DNA of 64,000 bases, taken from Actinomycetales bacterium UBA1383. GTDB taxonomy: Bacteria; Actinomycetota; Actinomycetes; Actinomycetales; Actinomycetaceae. The position numbers and the translations under genes were made by a program. A model generated the notes under the pieces. The model had not been told where the DNA came from. It was given only the letters and a program-made list of their open reading frames with translations, and searched no databases. Each line of letters begins with the position of its first letter. Position 1 is the first letter of the stretch. Where the stretch lies: NCBI GenBank assembly GCA_002305415.1, contig DBQX01000082.1, forward strand, positions 1-64,000, written 5' to 3'. Shown here one piece after another: positions 49,198 to 56,782 of this stretch.

Positions 49198-50607
49198 TCA
49201 GGCATTCACGAGGTCGGCGGGCGAGGACAGGGTGCCGCGGATGGCGGTCGCGGCAGCGGTGGTGGGTGAGACGAGGTGGGTGCGCCCCCCCTTGCCCTGG
49301 CGGCCCTCGAAGTTGCGGTTCGAGGTCGAGGCAGCCCGCTCGCCGGGGGCGAGCTGGTCCGGGTTCATCCCGAGGCACATGGAGCAGCCGGCGTTGCGCC
49401 ACTCGGCTCCGAAGTCGCGGAACACCGTGTCGAGTCCCTCGGCCTCTGCCTGGAGCCGGATCCGTGCCGACGCCGGCACGACGATCACGCGGACGTCGTC
49501 GTGCTTCCGGCGGCCCTTCACCACCTCGGCCACCGCGCGGAGGTCCTCGATCCGGCCGTTGGTGCACGAGCCGATGAAGACCGTGTCCACCTTGATGTCC
49601 CGGAGCGGCGTGCCCGGGGTGAGGCCCATGTACTCCAGCGCCCGTTCGGCGGCGCGCCGCTCGTTCTCGTCGGCGATGTCCACCGGATCGGGCACCGAAC
49701 CGGAGAGGGGCAGGCCCTGTCCCGGGTTGGTGCCCCAGGTGACGAACGGCTCGATGTCCGCCGCCTCGAGCACCACCTCGGCGTCGAAGACCGCGTCGTC
49801 GTCCGTCCGCAGGGTCCGCCAGTACTCGAGGGCGGCGTCCCAGTCGGCGCCCTCCGGTGCGTGCGGCCGGCCCTTGAGGTACGCGAAGGTCGTATCGTCC
49901 GGGGCGACCATGCCCGCGCGGGCACCCGCCTCGATCGACATGTTGCAGATCGTCATCCGGCCCTCCATGGAGAGCGTCCGGATGGCCTCGCCGCGGTACT
50001 CGAGCACGTAGCCCTGCCCCCCACCGGTGCCGATCCTGGCGATGATGGCGAGGATGATGTCCTTCGCCGACGAGCCGAGCGGCAGCTCGCCGTTCACGGT
50101 GATGGCCATCGTCCGGAAGGGCGTGAGCGGGAGGGTCTGGGTGGCGAGCACGTGCTCGACCTCGGAGGTGCCGATTCCGAAGGCGAGCGCGCCGAAGGCG
50201 CCGTGCGTGGAGGTGTGCGAGTCACCGCACACCACGGTCATGCCTGGCTGGGTCAGCCCCAGCTGCGGTCCGACGGCGTGCACGATGCCCTGGTCCGCAT
50301 CCCCGAGCGAGTGCAGGCGGACGCCGAACTCGGCGCAGTTGGCCCGCAGGGTCTCGATCTGCTTCCGGCTCGTCGGGTCCGCGATCGGCAGGTCGATGTT
50401 CAGCGTCGGGGTGTTGTGGTCCTCGGTGGCGATCGTGAGGTCGGGCCGCCGCACCCGCCTGCCGGCGAGGCGGAGTCCCTCGAATGCCTGCGGGCTCGTC
50501 ACCTCGTGGATGAGGTGCAGGTCGATGTACAGCAGATCCGGCTCCCCGCCGGATCCGCGGCGCACGACATGCTGCTGCCACACCTTCTCCGCCAGTGTGC
50601 TGCTCAT
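49198..50607 (-). CDS. leuC: 3-isopropylmalate dehydratase large subunit
   Basis: LeuC carries the 4Fe-4S cluster of isopropylmalate isomerase. The 469 residues include VVCGDSHTSTHGAFGALAFGIGTSEVEHVLATQ and the cluster cysteines in GSCTNGR and CSMCLGMNPDQL. It diverges from an NdgR-type regulator. A TTGACA -35 and a CATCTCA/TGAGATG dyad lie in the 65-bp gap, so it is probably controlled by that regulator. Confidence 0.97.
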   Translation of the reverse strand: MSSTLAEKVWQQHVVRRGSGGEPDLLYIDLHLIHEVTSPQAFEGLRLAGRRVRRPDLTIATEDHNTPTLNIDLPIADPTSRKQIETLRANCAEFGVRLHSLGDADQGIVHAVGPQLGLTQPGMTVVCGDSHTSTHGAFGALAFGIGTSEVEHVLATQTLPLTPFRTMAITVNGELPLGSSAKDIILAIIARIGTGGGQGYVLEYRGEAIRTLSMEGRMTICNMSIEAGARAGMVAPDDTTFAYLKGRPHAPEGADWDAALEYWRTLRTDDDAVFDAEVVLEAADIEPFVTWGTNPGQGLPLSGSVPDPVDIADENERRAAERALEYMGLTPGTPLRDIKVDTVFIGSCTNGRIEDLRAVAEVVKGRRKHDDVRVIVVPASARIRLQAEAEGLDTVFRDFGAEWRNAGCSMCLGMNPDQLAPGERAASTSNRNFEGRQGKGGRTHLVSPTTAAATAIRGTLSSPADLVNA

Positions 50608-50640
50608 CTCACTTCTCCCGTTGGTCTCACCATGTGGTTG

Positions 50641-50663
50641 CATCTCAACTTGTGAGATGTCAA
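50641..50663. promoter_or_regulatory. probable NdgR operator and leuC -35 element
   Basis: CATCTCA-ACTTG-TGAGATG (50641-50659) is a perfect 7-bp-arm dyad. A consensus TTGACA for leuC (minus strand 50663-50658) overlaps it, and a CAATAT -10 for the regulator (50661-50666) abuts it. A repressor bound here would affect both genes. Confidence 0.6.
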
Positions 50664-50672
50664 TATCGAGCC

Positions 50673-51449
50673 ATGGACAACAGTAGTGGAGTCGGCGTCC
50701 TGGACAAAGCGGCGACCGTTCTGAGCGCCCTCGAGGCGGGGCCCGCGACCCTCGCGCAGCTCGTACACGCCACCCACCTCGCCCGACCGACCGCGCACCG
50801 CCTCGCCGTCGCCCTGGAGCACCACCGCTTCGTGGCCCGCGACATGCAGGGCAGGTTCATCCTGGGACCGCGACTGGCGGAACTCGCCGCCGCAGCCGGG
50901 GAGGACAAGCTGCTCGCGGCGGCCACGCCCGTGCTGAACATCCTCCGGGACCACACGGGCGAGTCCGCCCAGCTCTACCGCCGGCAGGGCGACCACCGTA
51001 TCTGCGTGGCGGCCGCCGAGCGGCACATCGGGCTGCGCGACTCGATCCCCGTGGGCGCGACGCTGTCGATGCTCGCCGGCTCCGCGGCGCAGGTCCTGCT
51101 CGCGTGGGAGGAGCCCGACCGCCTCCACCGGGGCCTCCACGGGGCCTCGTTCACCGCCACCGTGCTGTCCGCGGTGCGCCGCCGGGGCTGGGCACAGTCG
51201 GTCGCGGAGCGCGAGCCCGGTGTGGCGTCGGTCTCCGCGCCGGTCCGCGGACCCTCCGGCAGGGTGATCGCGGCGGTCTCCGTCTCCGGGCCGATCGAAC
51301 GCATGGGCCGGCAGCCCGGCCGGCTCCACGCGGCGGCGGTCGTGGCCGCCGCCAACCGTCTCACCGAGGTGTTGCGGCGATCCGAGGAGGCGCAGGCCGC
51401 CAAGGCCGCGCAACAGGAGGCGGCGCGGGAGGGCGCGCCTGCCAGCTGA
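50673..51449 (+). CDS. ndgR: IclR family regulator, NdgR type
   Basis: The 258-residue protein has an N-terminal winged helix-turn-helix (LDKAATVLSALE, TLAQLVHATHLARPTAHRLAVAL) and a C-terminal IclR effector domain. Divergence from leuCD is the conserved setting of NdgR/LtbR, which control leucine genes in Streptomyces and Corynebacterium. No ribosome site is seen; CAATAT ends six bases before the ATG. The last codons lie in a 15-base tandem duplication (CTCCTGCCAGCTGAC type, about 51438-51465). Confidence 0.9.
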   Translation: MDNSSGVGVLDKAATVLSALEAGPATLAQLVHATHLARPTAHRLAVALEHHRFVARDMQGRFILGPRLAELAAAAGEDKLLAAATPVLNILRDHTGESAQLYRRQGDHRICVAAAERHIGLRDSIPVGATLSMLAGSAAQVLLAWEEPDRLHRGLHGASFTATVLSAVRRRGWAQSVAEREPGVASVSAPVRGPSGRVIAAVSVSGPIERMGRQPGRLHAAAVVAAANRLTEVLRRSEEAQAAKAAQQEAAREGAPAS

Positions 51450-51481
51450 CCTCCTGCCAGCTGACCCCCTGGGACGCGAAA

Positions 51482-51508
51482 AGGCCCCCTGCTCCTCGCA
51501 GGGGGCCT
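51482..51508 (-). terminator. terminator of the tRNA-Gln/tRNA-Glu transcript
   Basis: An 11-bp perfect stem AGGCCCCCTGC/GCAGGGGGCCT with a five-base loop is followed on the minus strand by TTTTCG. It also faces the end of ndgR. Confidence 0.85.
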
Positions 51509-51512
51509 CCCG

Positions 51513-51585
51513 TAGCCCCGACCGGATTCGAACCGGCGCCGCCGCCTTGAGAGGGCGGTGTCCTAGGCCACTAGACGACGGGGCC
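51513..51585 (-). tRNA. tRNA-Glu (anticodon CTC)
   Basis: A 73-base cloverleaf begins GGCCCCG and ends CGGGGCT-A. The anticodon stem CCGCC/GGCGG encloses CTCTCAA with anticodon CTC. The T arm has GGTTCGAATCC. CCA is not encoded. It follows tRNA-Gln by 59 bases on the same transcript. Confidence 0.97.
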
Positions 51586-51644
51586 GCGTGTGGATCTCAA
51601 CCGTACCGGATCGGCCACAGCCGACCCAAATCGCCTCCACACCG

Positions 51645-51716
51645 CTGGGGTACCAGGACTCGAACCTAGACTGACGGAACCAGAATCCGGAGTGCTGCCA
51701 ATTACACCATACCCCA
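51645..51716 (-). tRNA. tRNA-Gln (anticodon CTG)
   Basis: A 72-base cloverleaf begins TGGGGTA and ends TACCCCA-G, with the G73 discriminator expected for Gln. The anticodon loop is TTCTGGT (CTG). The anticodon stem CCGGA/TCCGT has a C-U mismatch at its outer pair (27-43), leaving four pairs. It is first in the transcript, with gltX nearby. Confidence 0.95.
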
Positions 51717-51751
51717 AGGATCCCCGGCCGCTGCCGGGGCGCCGAGGAGAT

Positions 51752-51780
51752 AGTCTAGCGCGCGACGGAGGCCGCCCCAA
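51752..51780 (-). promoter_or_regulatory. promoter of the tRNA-Gln/tRNA-Glu unit
   Basis: TTGGGG (51780-51775) and TAGACT (51757-51752) are spaced by 17 bases on the minus strand. A CCCCGGC/GCCGGGG stem (51722-51739) lies in the short leader before tRNA-Gln. Confidence 0.55.
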
Positions 51781-51841
51781 ATCCGGCGCCGGCCAGGGAA
51801 CGGCGCCCCGGCCTCCCGGGGCGCGGAGAGAGGGAGGCCCG

Positions 51842-52396
51842 ATGACGGGACGTGGTGGACGTGCCCTCGCGGTGCTCGCCCTCACGCTCGGCGGGTGCAC
51901 GGCCTCGACGGACGACGCCGCCACCCCCACGGGTCCGCCCGCCGTCGCCCCGTCGGCGTCGGTGGCGGCGCGGCTGACCGCTGAACTTGACCCGGCCGCG
52001 GCCCGGGACTACCTCCTCGACGTCTCCCGGTCCACTGACCGTCTCCAGGTCTTCCGGAGCGAGAGCTGCGTCCTCCAGGTGCTTCTCGTCGACAGCTCGC
52101 TCGCCGCGGAGGACGAGGCGACGTCGGTGGCGCTGGCCGCCCTCGGGGAGGTGCTCGGCGAACTGACCGAGAGACCGGGCGTGACGCTGCGCGTCGCCGG
52201 AGAGGAGCTCGACGCGCCAGCCCGCCGCGCGACGGTGGCGACGGCGGAGGGGCCCGTGGCGGTCCAGGTCGCCGTGCGTCCGCTGACCGGGGTCCGTGGC
52301 ACCGTGACGATCCTCCACGGCTGCGGGGACCACGAGGTGACGGATGTGGAGTTCGACACCCTCATGCGCCAGGTGAGCCTCACGCCGGCACCCTGA
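51842..52396 (+). CDS. predicted lipoprotein of unknown function
   Basis: I recognise no family. The 184-residue protein has an N-terminal signal peptide with lipobox LGGC (Cys near residue 20), then a Thr/Pro/Ala-rich linker. A compact domain with two cysteines (ESCVLQV and LHGCGDH) could be joined by a disulphide. The ATG has GAGGGAGG upstream. It converges with gltX, one base between stops. Confidence 0.65.
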   Translation: MTGRGGRALAVLALTLGGCTASTDDAATPTGPPAVAPSASVAARLTAELDPAAARDYLLDVSRSTDRLQVFRSESCVLQVLLVDSSLAAEDEATSVALAALGEVLGELTERPGVTLRVAGEELDAPARRATVATAEGPVAVQVAVRPLTGVRGTVTILHGCGDHEVTDVEFDTLMRQVSLTPAP

Positions 52397-52397
52397 C

Positions 52398-53888
52398 TCA
52401 GAGGCTCGCCCGCAGGGCCCGCAGCCGGGCCAGTGTCTCCTCCGGGCCGAGGATCTCCATGGACTCGAAGAGGGGCGGCGAGACGGTCCGCCCGGTGAGG
52501 GCGATCCGGAGGGGGGCGAACGCGAGGCGGGCCTTGACACCCAGTTCCTCGACCAGGCGGGTCCGCAGCCGTGCCTCCACGCCGTCGAGGCCGTCACGCT
52601 CGATGACGGCGATCGCCTCGTCCAGGATGACGGCCGCCTCGGGCCGCAGTTGCGCCCGCGCCTGGGCCTCGATGGCGACCGGCCCGCGGGCGAAGAGGAA
52701 GGCGAGCTTGTCGGGTGCCTCCCCCAGTAGCTGGAGCCGCTCCTGGACGAGGGGCGCGGCCGCGGCGATGGTCCGGCGCTCCGCCTCCGCGAGCTCCGCC
52801 CAATCGGCGGCGCCCACCATCCCCGCCTCGTGCAGGTGCGGCACCAGGCGCCGGGCGAGGTCGGCGACCTCCAGCCGGCGGATGTGGGCCGCGTTGATGG
52901 CCGTGGCCTTCTGGAGGTCGAAGCGCGCGGGGTTCGGGTTCACGTCACTGATCTCGAACGCCGCGACCATCTCCTCGCGGGTGAAGACGTCGTCGTCGGG
53001 CGAGATCGACCAGCCCAGCAGCGCGAGGTAGTTGAGCAGGCCCTCCGGGATGAAGCCGTGGCGGCGGTGGGAGAGGATGTTGGACTCCGGGTCACGCTTC
53101 GAGAGCTTCCGGTTGCCCTCCCCCATCACGTACGGCAGGTGGCCGAACCGGGGCATCACCGAGGCCAGTGAGAGGTCCATGAGGGCCCGGTACAGCACGA
53201 TCTGCCGGGGCGTCGAGGACAGGAGGTCCTCGCCGCGCAGCACGTGCGTGATCTCCATCGCGGCGTCGTCGACCGGGTTGACGAGCGGGTAGAGCGGGAA
53301 TCCGTTCGCCCGGACGATCACGAAGTCGGGGATGGTCCCGGCAGCGAAGGTGATCTCGCCGCGGACGAGGTCCGTGAAGGTCACGTCCTCGTCCGGCATG
53401 CGCACCCGCAGCACCGGCTCCCGCCCCGCGGCCCGGAAGTCCGCCCTCTGGCGCTCGGTCAGGGTGCGGTCGGCGTTGTCGTACCCCGACTTCGGGTCAC
53501 GGCCCGCGGCCAGGTGCCGCGCCTCGACCTCCTCGGGGGTGGAGAACGACTCGTAGGCGTACCCCGACTCGAGCAGCCGCGCGGCCACGTCGCGGTAGAG
53601 GTCCATCCGCTCCGACTGGCGGTAGGGCGCGAACGGGCCGCCCACCTCTACGCCCTCGTCCCAGTCGAGGCCAAGCCAGCGCATCGTGTCGACGAGCTGG
53701 CGGTAGGACTCCTCCGAGTCACGCGCCGGATCGGTGTCCTCGATCCGGAACACGAACGTCCCACCGGTGTGGCGCGCCCACGCCCAGTTGAACAGGGCGG
53801 TGCGGATGAGCCCCACGTGGGGGCTGCCCGTGGGTGAGGGGCAGAAACGCACGCGGGGGGTGGCGGGGGCTACAGTCGAGGCGGTCAC
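52398..53888 (-). CDS. gltX: glutamyl-tRNA synthetase
   Basis: GltX charges tRNA-Glu. The 496-residue class I enzyme has the HIGH-equivalent PSPTGSPHVGLIRTA, FRIEDTDPARDS and KLSKR (KMSKS). A C-terminal alpha-helical cage binds the anticodon. The GTG start has TAGCAT eight bases upstream and no ribosome site. The genes for tRNA-Gln and tRNA-Glu lie 0.7 kb away. Because glnS is also present, this GltX may be restricted to tRNA-Glu. Confidence 0.96.
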   Translation of the reverse strand: MTASTVAPATPRVRFCPSPTGSPHVGLIRTALFNWAWARHTGGTFVFRIEDTDPARDSEESYRQLVDTMRWLGLDWDEGVEVGGPFAPYRQSERMDLYRDVAARLLESGYAYESFSTPEEVEARHLAAGRDPKSGYDNADRTLTERQRADFRAAGREPVLRVRMPDEDVTFTDLVRGEITFAAGTIPDFVIVRANGFPLYPLVNPVDDAAMEITHVLRGEDLLSSTPRQIVLYRALMDLSLASVMPRFGHLPYVMGEGNRKLSKRDPESNILSHRRHGFIPEGLLNYLALLGWSISPDDDVFTREEMVAAFEISDVNPNPARFDLQKATAINAAHIRRLEVADLARRLVPHLHEAGMVGAADWAELAEAERRTIAAAAPLVQERLQLLGEAPDKLAFLFARGPVAIEAQARAQLRPEAAVILDEAIAVIERDGLDGVEARLRTRLVEELGVKARLAFAPLRIALTGRTVSPPLFESMEILGPEETLARLRALRASL

Positions 53889-53902
53889 GGTTGTCCATGC
53901 TA
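53871..53902. promoter_or_regulatory. divergent -10 elements of gltX and the aminotransferase gene
   Basis: On the minus strand TAGCAT (53902-53897) ends eight bases before the gltX GTG. On the plus strand TACAGT (53871-53876) could drive the aminotransferase gene, which has its own ribosome site. The two transcripts would overlap. Confidence 0.4.
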
Positions 53903-53932
53903 TTGGCTCGCCACACCCCGGAAGGAGCTGGG

Positions 53933-55084
53933 ATGACGATCGACTTCGAGTCCTTCACCCCGGAGCTGCTGCGGCGGCACCCGACGGAGAAGTGGTCCCG
54001 GCCCGGCATCGGCGCCTGGGTCGCCGAGATGGACTTCGGCGTCCCACCCGCGGTCGCGGAGGTCCTGCGCGCCGTCGTCGACGCCGGGGCGCTCGCCTAC
54101 CCCACGGACCGCCAGCTGGCGGAGGCTCGCGCCGCCACGACCCGCTGGCTGGCGCGCACGAGCGGCTGGGAGACGGACCCCGGGCAGGTGCAGCTGGTGG
54201 CGGACGTGCTGACCGCGCTCGCCGCCACGCTGGAGCACCTCGTCGAACCCGGCGCGCCAGTGATCCTGCCGGTTCCCAACTACATGCCGTTCCTCACGCT
54301 CCCGGAGGTGTTCGGCCATCCCGTGCTGCGCGTGCCGGGCACGAGCACGCCCCGCGGGCGCCACGCGATGGACCTCGAGGGAATCGATGCCGCGTTCCGG
54401 GCCGGCGGGCGCCTCCTCATCCTCTGCAATCCGCACAACCCCGTGGGACGCGTCTACGACCGGGAGGAGTTGCTCGCGCTCGCCGCCGTGGTGGACGCGC
54501 ACGGCGGGAGGGTGTTCAGCGACGAGATCCACGCGCCGCTCGTGCTCGAGCCCACCTGCCGCCACGTCCCCTACGCCAGTCTCGACCGCCGGACCGCGGC
54601 CCACTCGGTGACCGCCCTGGCCGCGTCGAAGGGCTGGAACATCCCGGGGCTGAAGTGCGCGCAGCTGATCCTCACGAACGACGACGACGCCCGCCGCCTC
54701 GCCCCGTTCTCACCGTTCCTGGCGCACCAGGCGTCCACCCCGGGACTCCTCGCCACGGCCGCCGCGTACGACCGCTGCGACGCGTGGTTGGCCGAGGTGG
54801 TGGCCCACCTGCGCGCCAACGCGGCACGGCTCGGCGAACTCGTGGCCGAGAACCTGCCCGGCGTCGGCTACCACGAACCCGAGGGCACGTACCTCGCCTG
54901 GCTGGACACCCGGGCGCTGCCCGTCGACAACCCCAGCCGCTTCTTCGCCGAGCGCGCGGGCGTGGTCACGACCGACGGCGCCTCGTGCGGCGCCCCCGGG
55001 TTCGTCCGCTTCAACCTGGCGATGGCCCGCGGCACACTCGAGCGGGCGCTCCGGCAGATGGGGGATGCCCTGGCGGCGGGGTGA
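53933..55084 (+). CDS. PLP-dependent aminotransferase, MalY/PatB cystathionine beta-lyase type
   Basis: The 383-residue fold-type I protein has WVAEMDFGVPPAV at its N terminus, LCNPHNPVGRV, SDEIHAPLVL and the PLP-lysine motif ASKGWNIPGLK. These place it in the MalY/PatB branch, whose members cleave C-S bonds of cystathionine or cysteine. It could be a cystathionine beta-lyase or a cysteine desulphhydrase. GGAAGGAG precedes the ATG. It converges on the FAH-family gene, five bases apart. Confidence 0.88.
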   Translation: MTIDFESFTPELLRRHPTEKWSRPGIGAWVAEMDFGVPPAVAEVLRAVVDAGALAYPTDRQLAEARAATTRWLARTSGWETDPGQVQLVADVLTALAATLEHLVEPGAPVILPVPNYMPFLTLPEVFGHPVLRVPGTSTPRGRHAMDLEGIDAAFRAGGRLLILCNPHNPVGRVYDREELLALAAVVDAHGGRVFSDEIHAPLVLEPTCRHVPYASLDRRTAAHSVTALAASKGWNIPGLKCAQLILTNDDDARRLAPFSPFLAHQASTPGLLATAAAYDRCDAWLAEVVAHLRANAARLGELVAENLPGVGYHEPEGTYLAWLDTRALPVDNPSRFFAERAGVVTTDGASCGAPGFVRFNLAMARGTLERALRQMGDALAAG

Positions 55085-55089
55085 CGTCC

Positions 55090-55854
55090 TCAGCGGCGCA
55101 CCACCGGGTTCCCGAACCGGCCGATTCCCTCCACCTCCACCTCGACACGCTGCCCGGGCAGGATCTCGCCCACCCCGGCGGGAGTCCCGGTGAGGATGAG
55201 GTCGCCCGGGAGGAGGGTGAAGATGCCCGACACGTACTCGATCAGGGCGGGCACGTCGTGGACCAGTTCGCTGGTGCGGCCGTCCTGCCGCAACTCGCCG
55301 TCCACCCAGGCCCGCACCGCGAGGTCACGGACGTCGAGGTCCGTCTCGATCCACGGGCCGATCGGGCAGGAGGTGTCGAAGCCCTTCGCCCGCGTCCACT
55401 GCGAGTCGCTGCGCTGCCGGTCCCGCGCCGTGACATCGTTCGCGACCGTGAACCCGAAGACCACGTCTGCGGCGCGCGCGGCGGGCACGTACTTGCACAT
55501 GCGGGAGATCACGACGGCGAGTTCGGCCTCGTGGTGGACCTCTGTGGTCCACGGCGGCAGCACGATGGGGTCGTCGGGCCCGATCACCGCCGTGTTGGGC
55601 TTGAGGAACACCAGCGGCTCGGCCGGGAGCTCGTTGCCCATCTCGGCCACGTGGGCGGCGTGGTTGCGCCCGATCCCCACCACCTTGGACCGCGGGATCA
55701 CCGGGGAGAGCAACCGGACGTCCGCGAGGGGCACTCGCTTCCCGGTGGTGTCATAGGAGTCGAACAGGGGGTCCGACCGGAGGACCACAAGCTCCTCGCC
55801 GTCGACGATGCCGTAGGCCGGACTCCCACCGTGCACGAAACGCGCCACCTGCAT
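55090..55854 (-). CDS. fumarylacetoacetate hydrolase family protein
   Basis: The 254-residue protein has the FAH fold signatures: VVGIGRNHAAHVAE, PLVFLKPNTAVIGP, metal ligands in VHHEAELAVVI, FTVANDVTARDRQ, and LTGTPAGVGEI. Members include acylpyruvate hydrolases and oxaloacetate decarboxylases; the substrate here is not evident. It often lies beside gltX in actinobacteria. TAGCCT ends seven bases before the ATG, so the message is probably leaderless. It diverges from the next gene with 31 bases between start codons. Confidence 0.88.
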   Translation of the reverse strand: MQVARFVHGGSPAYGIVDGEELVVLRSDPLFDSYDTTGKRVPLADVRLLSPVIPRSKVVGIGRNHAAHVAEMGNELPAEPLVFLKPNTAVIGPDDPIVLPPWTTEVHHEAELAVVISRMCKYVPAARAADVVFGFTVANDVTARDRQRSDSQWTRAKGFDTSCPIGPWIETDLDVRDLAVRAWVDGELRQDGRTSELVHDVPALIEYVSGIFTLLPGDLILTGTPAGVGEILPGQRVEVEVEGIGRFGNPVVRR

Positions 55855-55861
55855 GGCCACA

Positions 55862-55879
55862 AGGCTACGTGAGTACGCT
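55862..55879. promoter_or_regulatory. divergent -10 elements of the FAH gene and the hypothetical gene
   Basis: AGGCTA (TAGCCT on the minus strand, 55867-55862) and TACGCT (plus strand, 55874-55879) each lie seven and six bases from their start codons, respectively. Confidence 0.5.
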
Positions 55880-55885
55880 GGCGGC

Positions 55886-56782
55886 GTGGAGCTGCTGACC
55901 CACTGGCGCCCCGCCGAGGCCGCCCACACGGAGCGCGCCGGCCGCCTGTCCGCCGGGAGGCGCGAACGAGCCGCTCGGGGTGGACGCGACCCGGTGGAGG
56001 ACTTCCTCTGGGACTACTACGCCCTCAGGCCACGCGACCTGGTGCGCTGGCACCCGGGCGTCGGTGTCGCCCTCGCCGACGACGGCGCGCTCGGCTGGCG
56101 GGCACAGGCCCGCTGGGTGGCCCGGGTCGACGGCGGTGTCACGCTCGACGTGTCGGCGTTCATGGCGGACCGCGGCGACGGCGTCGCCTGGATCCACGGC
56201 CTCCTCACCGCGGTCGCGGATCGGCCGCCGTTCCTCGCCTGCTTCGGCTGGCACGAGTGGGCCATGGTCCACCGGCAGGAGGTACACCGCCACCCCCTCC
56301 CCCTGCGCCTGGGGCAGGCGGGGACCGATGCGGTGGTGGAGAGCGCGCAGATCCGGTGCTCCCACTACGACGCGTTCCGGTTCTTCACCCCGGCGGCGGC
56401 CCCGCTCAACCAGCTCCAGCCGACCCGTGCGACGCAGCCGGCACTGGAGCAGCCCGGTTGCCTCCACGCGAACATGGACCTCCTCAAGTACGCCCACAAG
56501 CTGGGCCCGGCCTGTCCCGGCAGCCTGGTGCTGGACGCGTTCGAGCTGGCACTTCAGATCCGGCGCCTGGACATGGCCGCCTCGCCGTACGACTGCCGTG
56601 GGCACGGACTGGAGCCGGTCCCGGTCGAGACCGCGGCCGGGCGCGCCGCCTACGCCGCGGCGCAGCGCGGGTTCGCGCTCCGCGCCGCCGCGCTCCGCCG
56701 GCGCCTCCTCGCGGTGACGACAGCGCTCGGCGCGGGCCTCAGGCCCGGTGCTCCGTCGTCGCCAGGGTCGGGTTGTCCCTGA
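55886..56782 (+). CDS. conserved actinobacterial protein of unknown function
   Basis: The 298-residue protein has conserved-looking blocks DFLWDYYALRPRDLVRWHPG, CFGWHEWAMVH, CSHYDAFRFFT, CLHANMDLLKYAHKL and LDMAASPYDC. Similar proteins are often labelled 3-methyladenine DNA glycosylase in databases, but I see no helix-hairpin-helix or AAG motif that supports this. The many His, Cys and Trp residues could bind metal. The GTG at 55886 is set by a TACGCT box six bases upstream. Its 3' end overlaps the AGCS gene on the other strand by 44 bases. Confidence 0.65.
   Translation: MELLTHWRPAEAAHTERAGRLSAGRRERAARGGRDPVEDFLWDYYALRPRDLVRWHPGVGVALADDGALGWRAQARWVARVDGGVTLDVSAFMADRGDGVAWIHGLLTAVADRPPFLACFGWHEWAMVHRQEVHRHPLPLRLGQAGTDAVVESAQIRCSHYDAFRFFTPAAAPLNQLQPTRATQPALEQPGCLHANMDLLKYAHKLGPACPGSLVLDAFELALQIRRLDMAASPYDCRGHGLEPVPVETAAGRAAYAAAQRGFALRAAALRRRLLAVTTALGAGLRPGAPSSPGSGCP

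Noticed and set aside
55886..56782. Naming the hypothetical protein a 3-methyladenine DNA glycosylase
   Set aside because: No glycosylase motif is visible; the label appears to be a database habit for this family.
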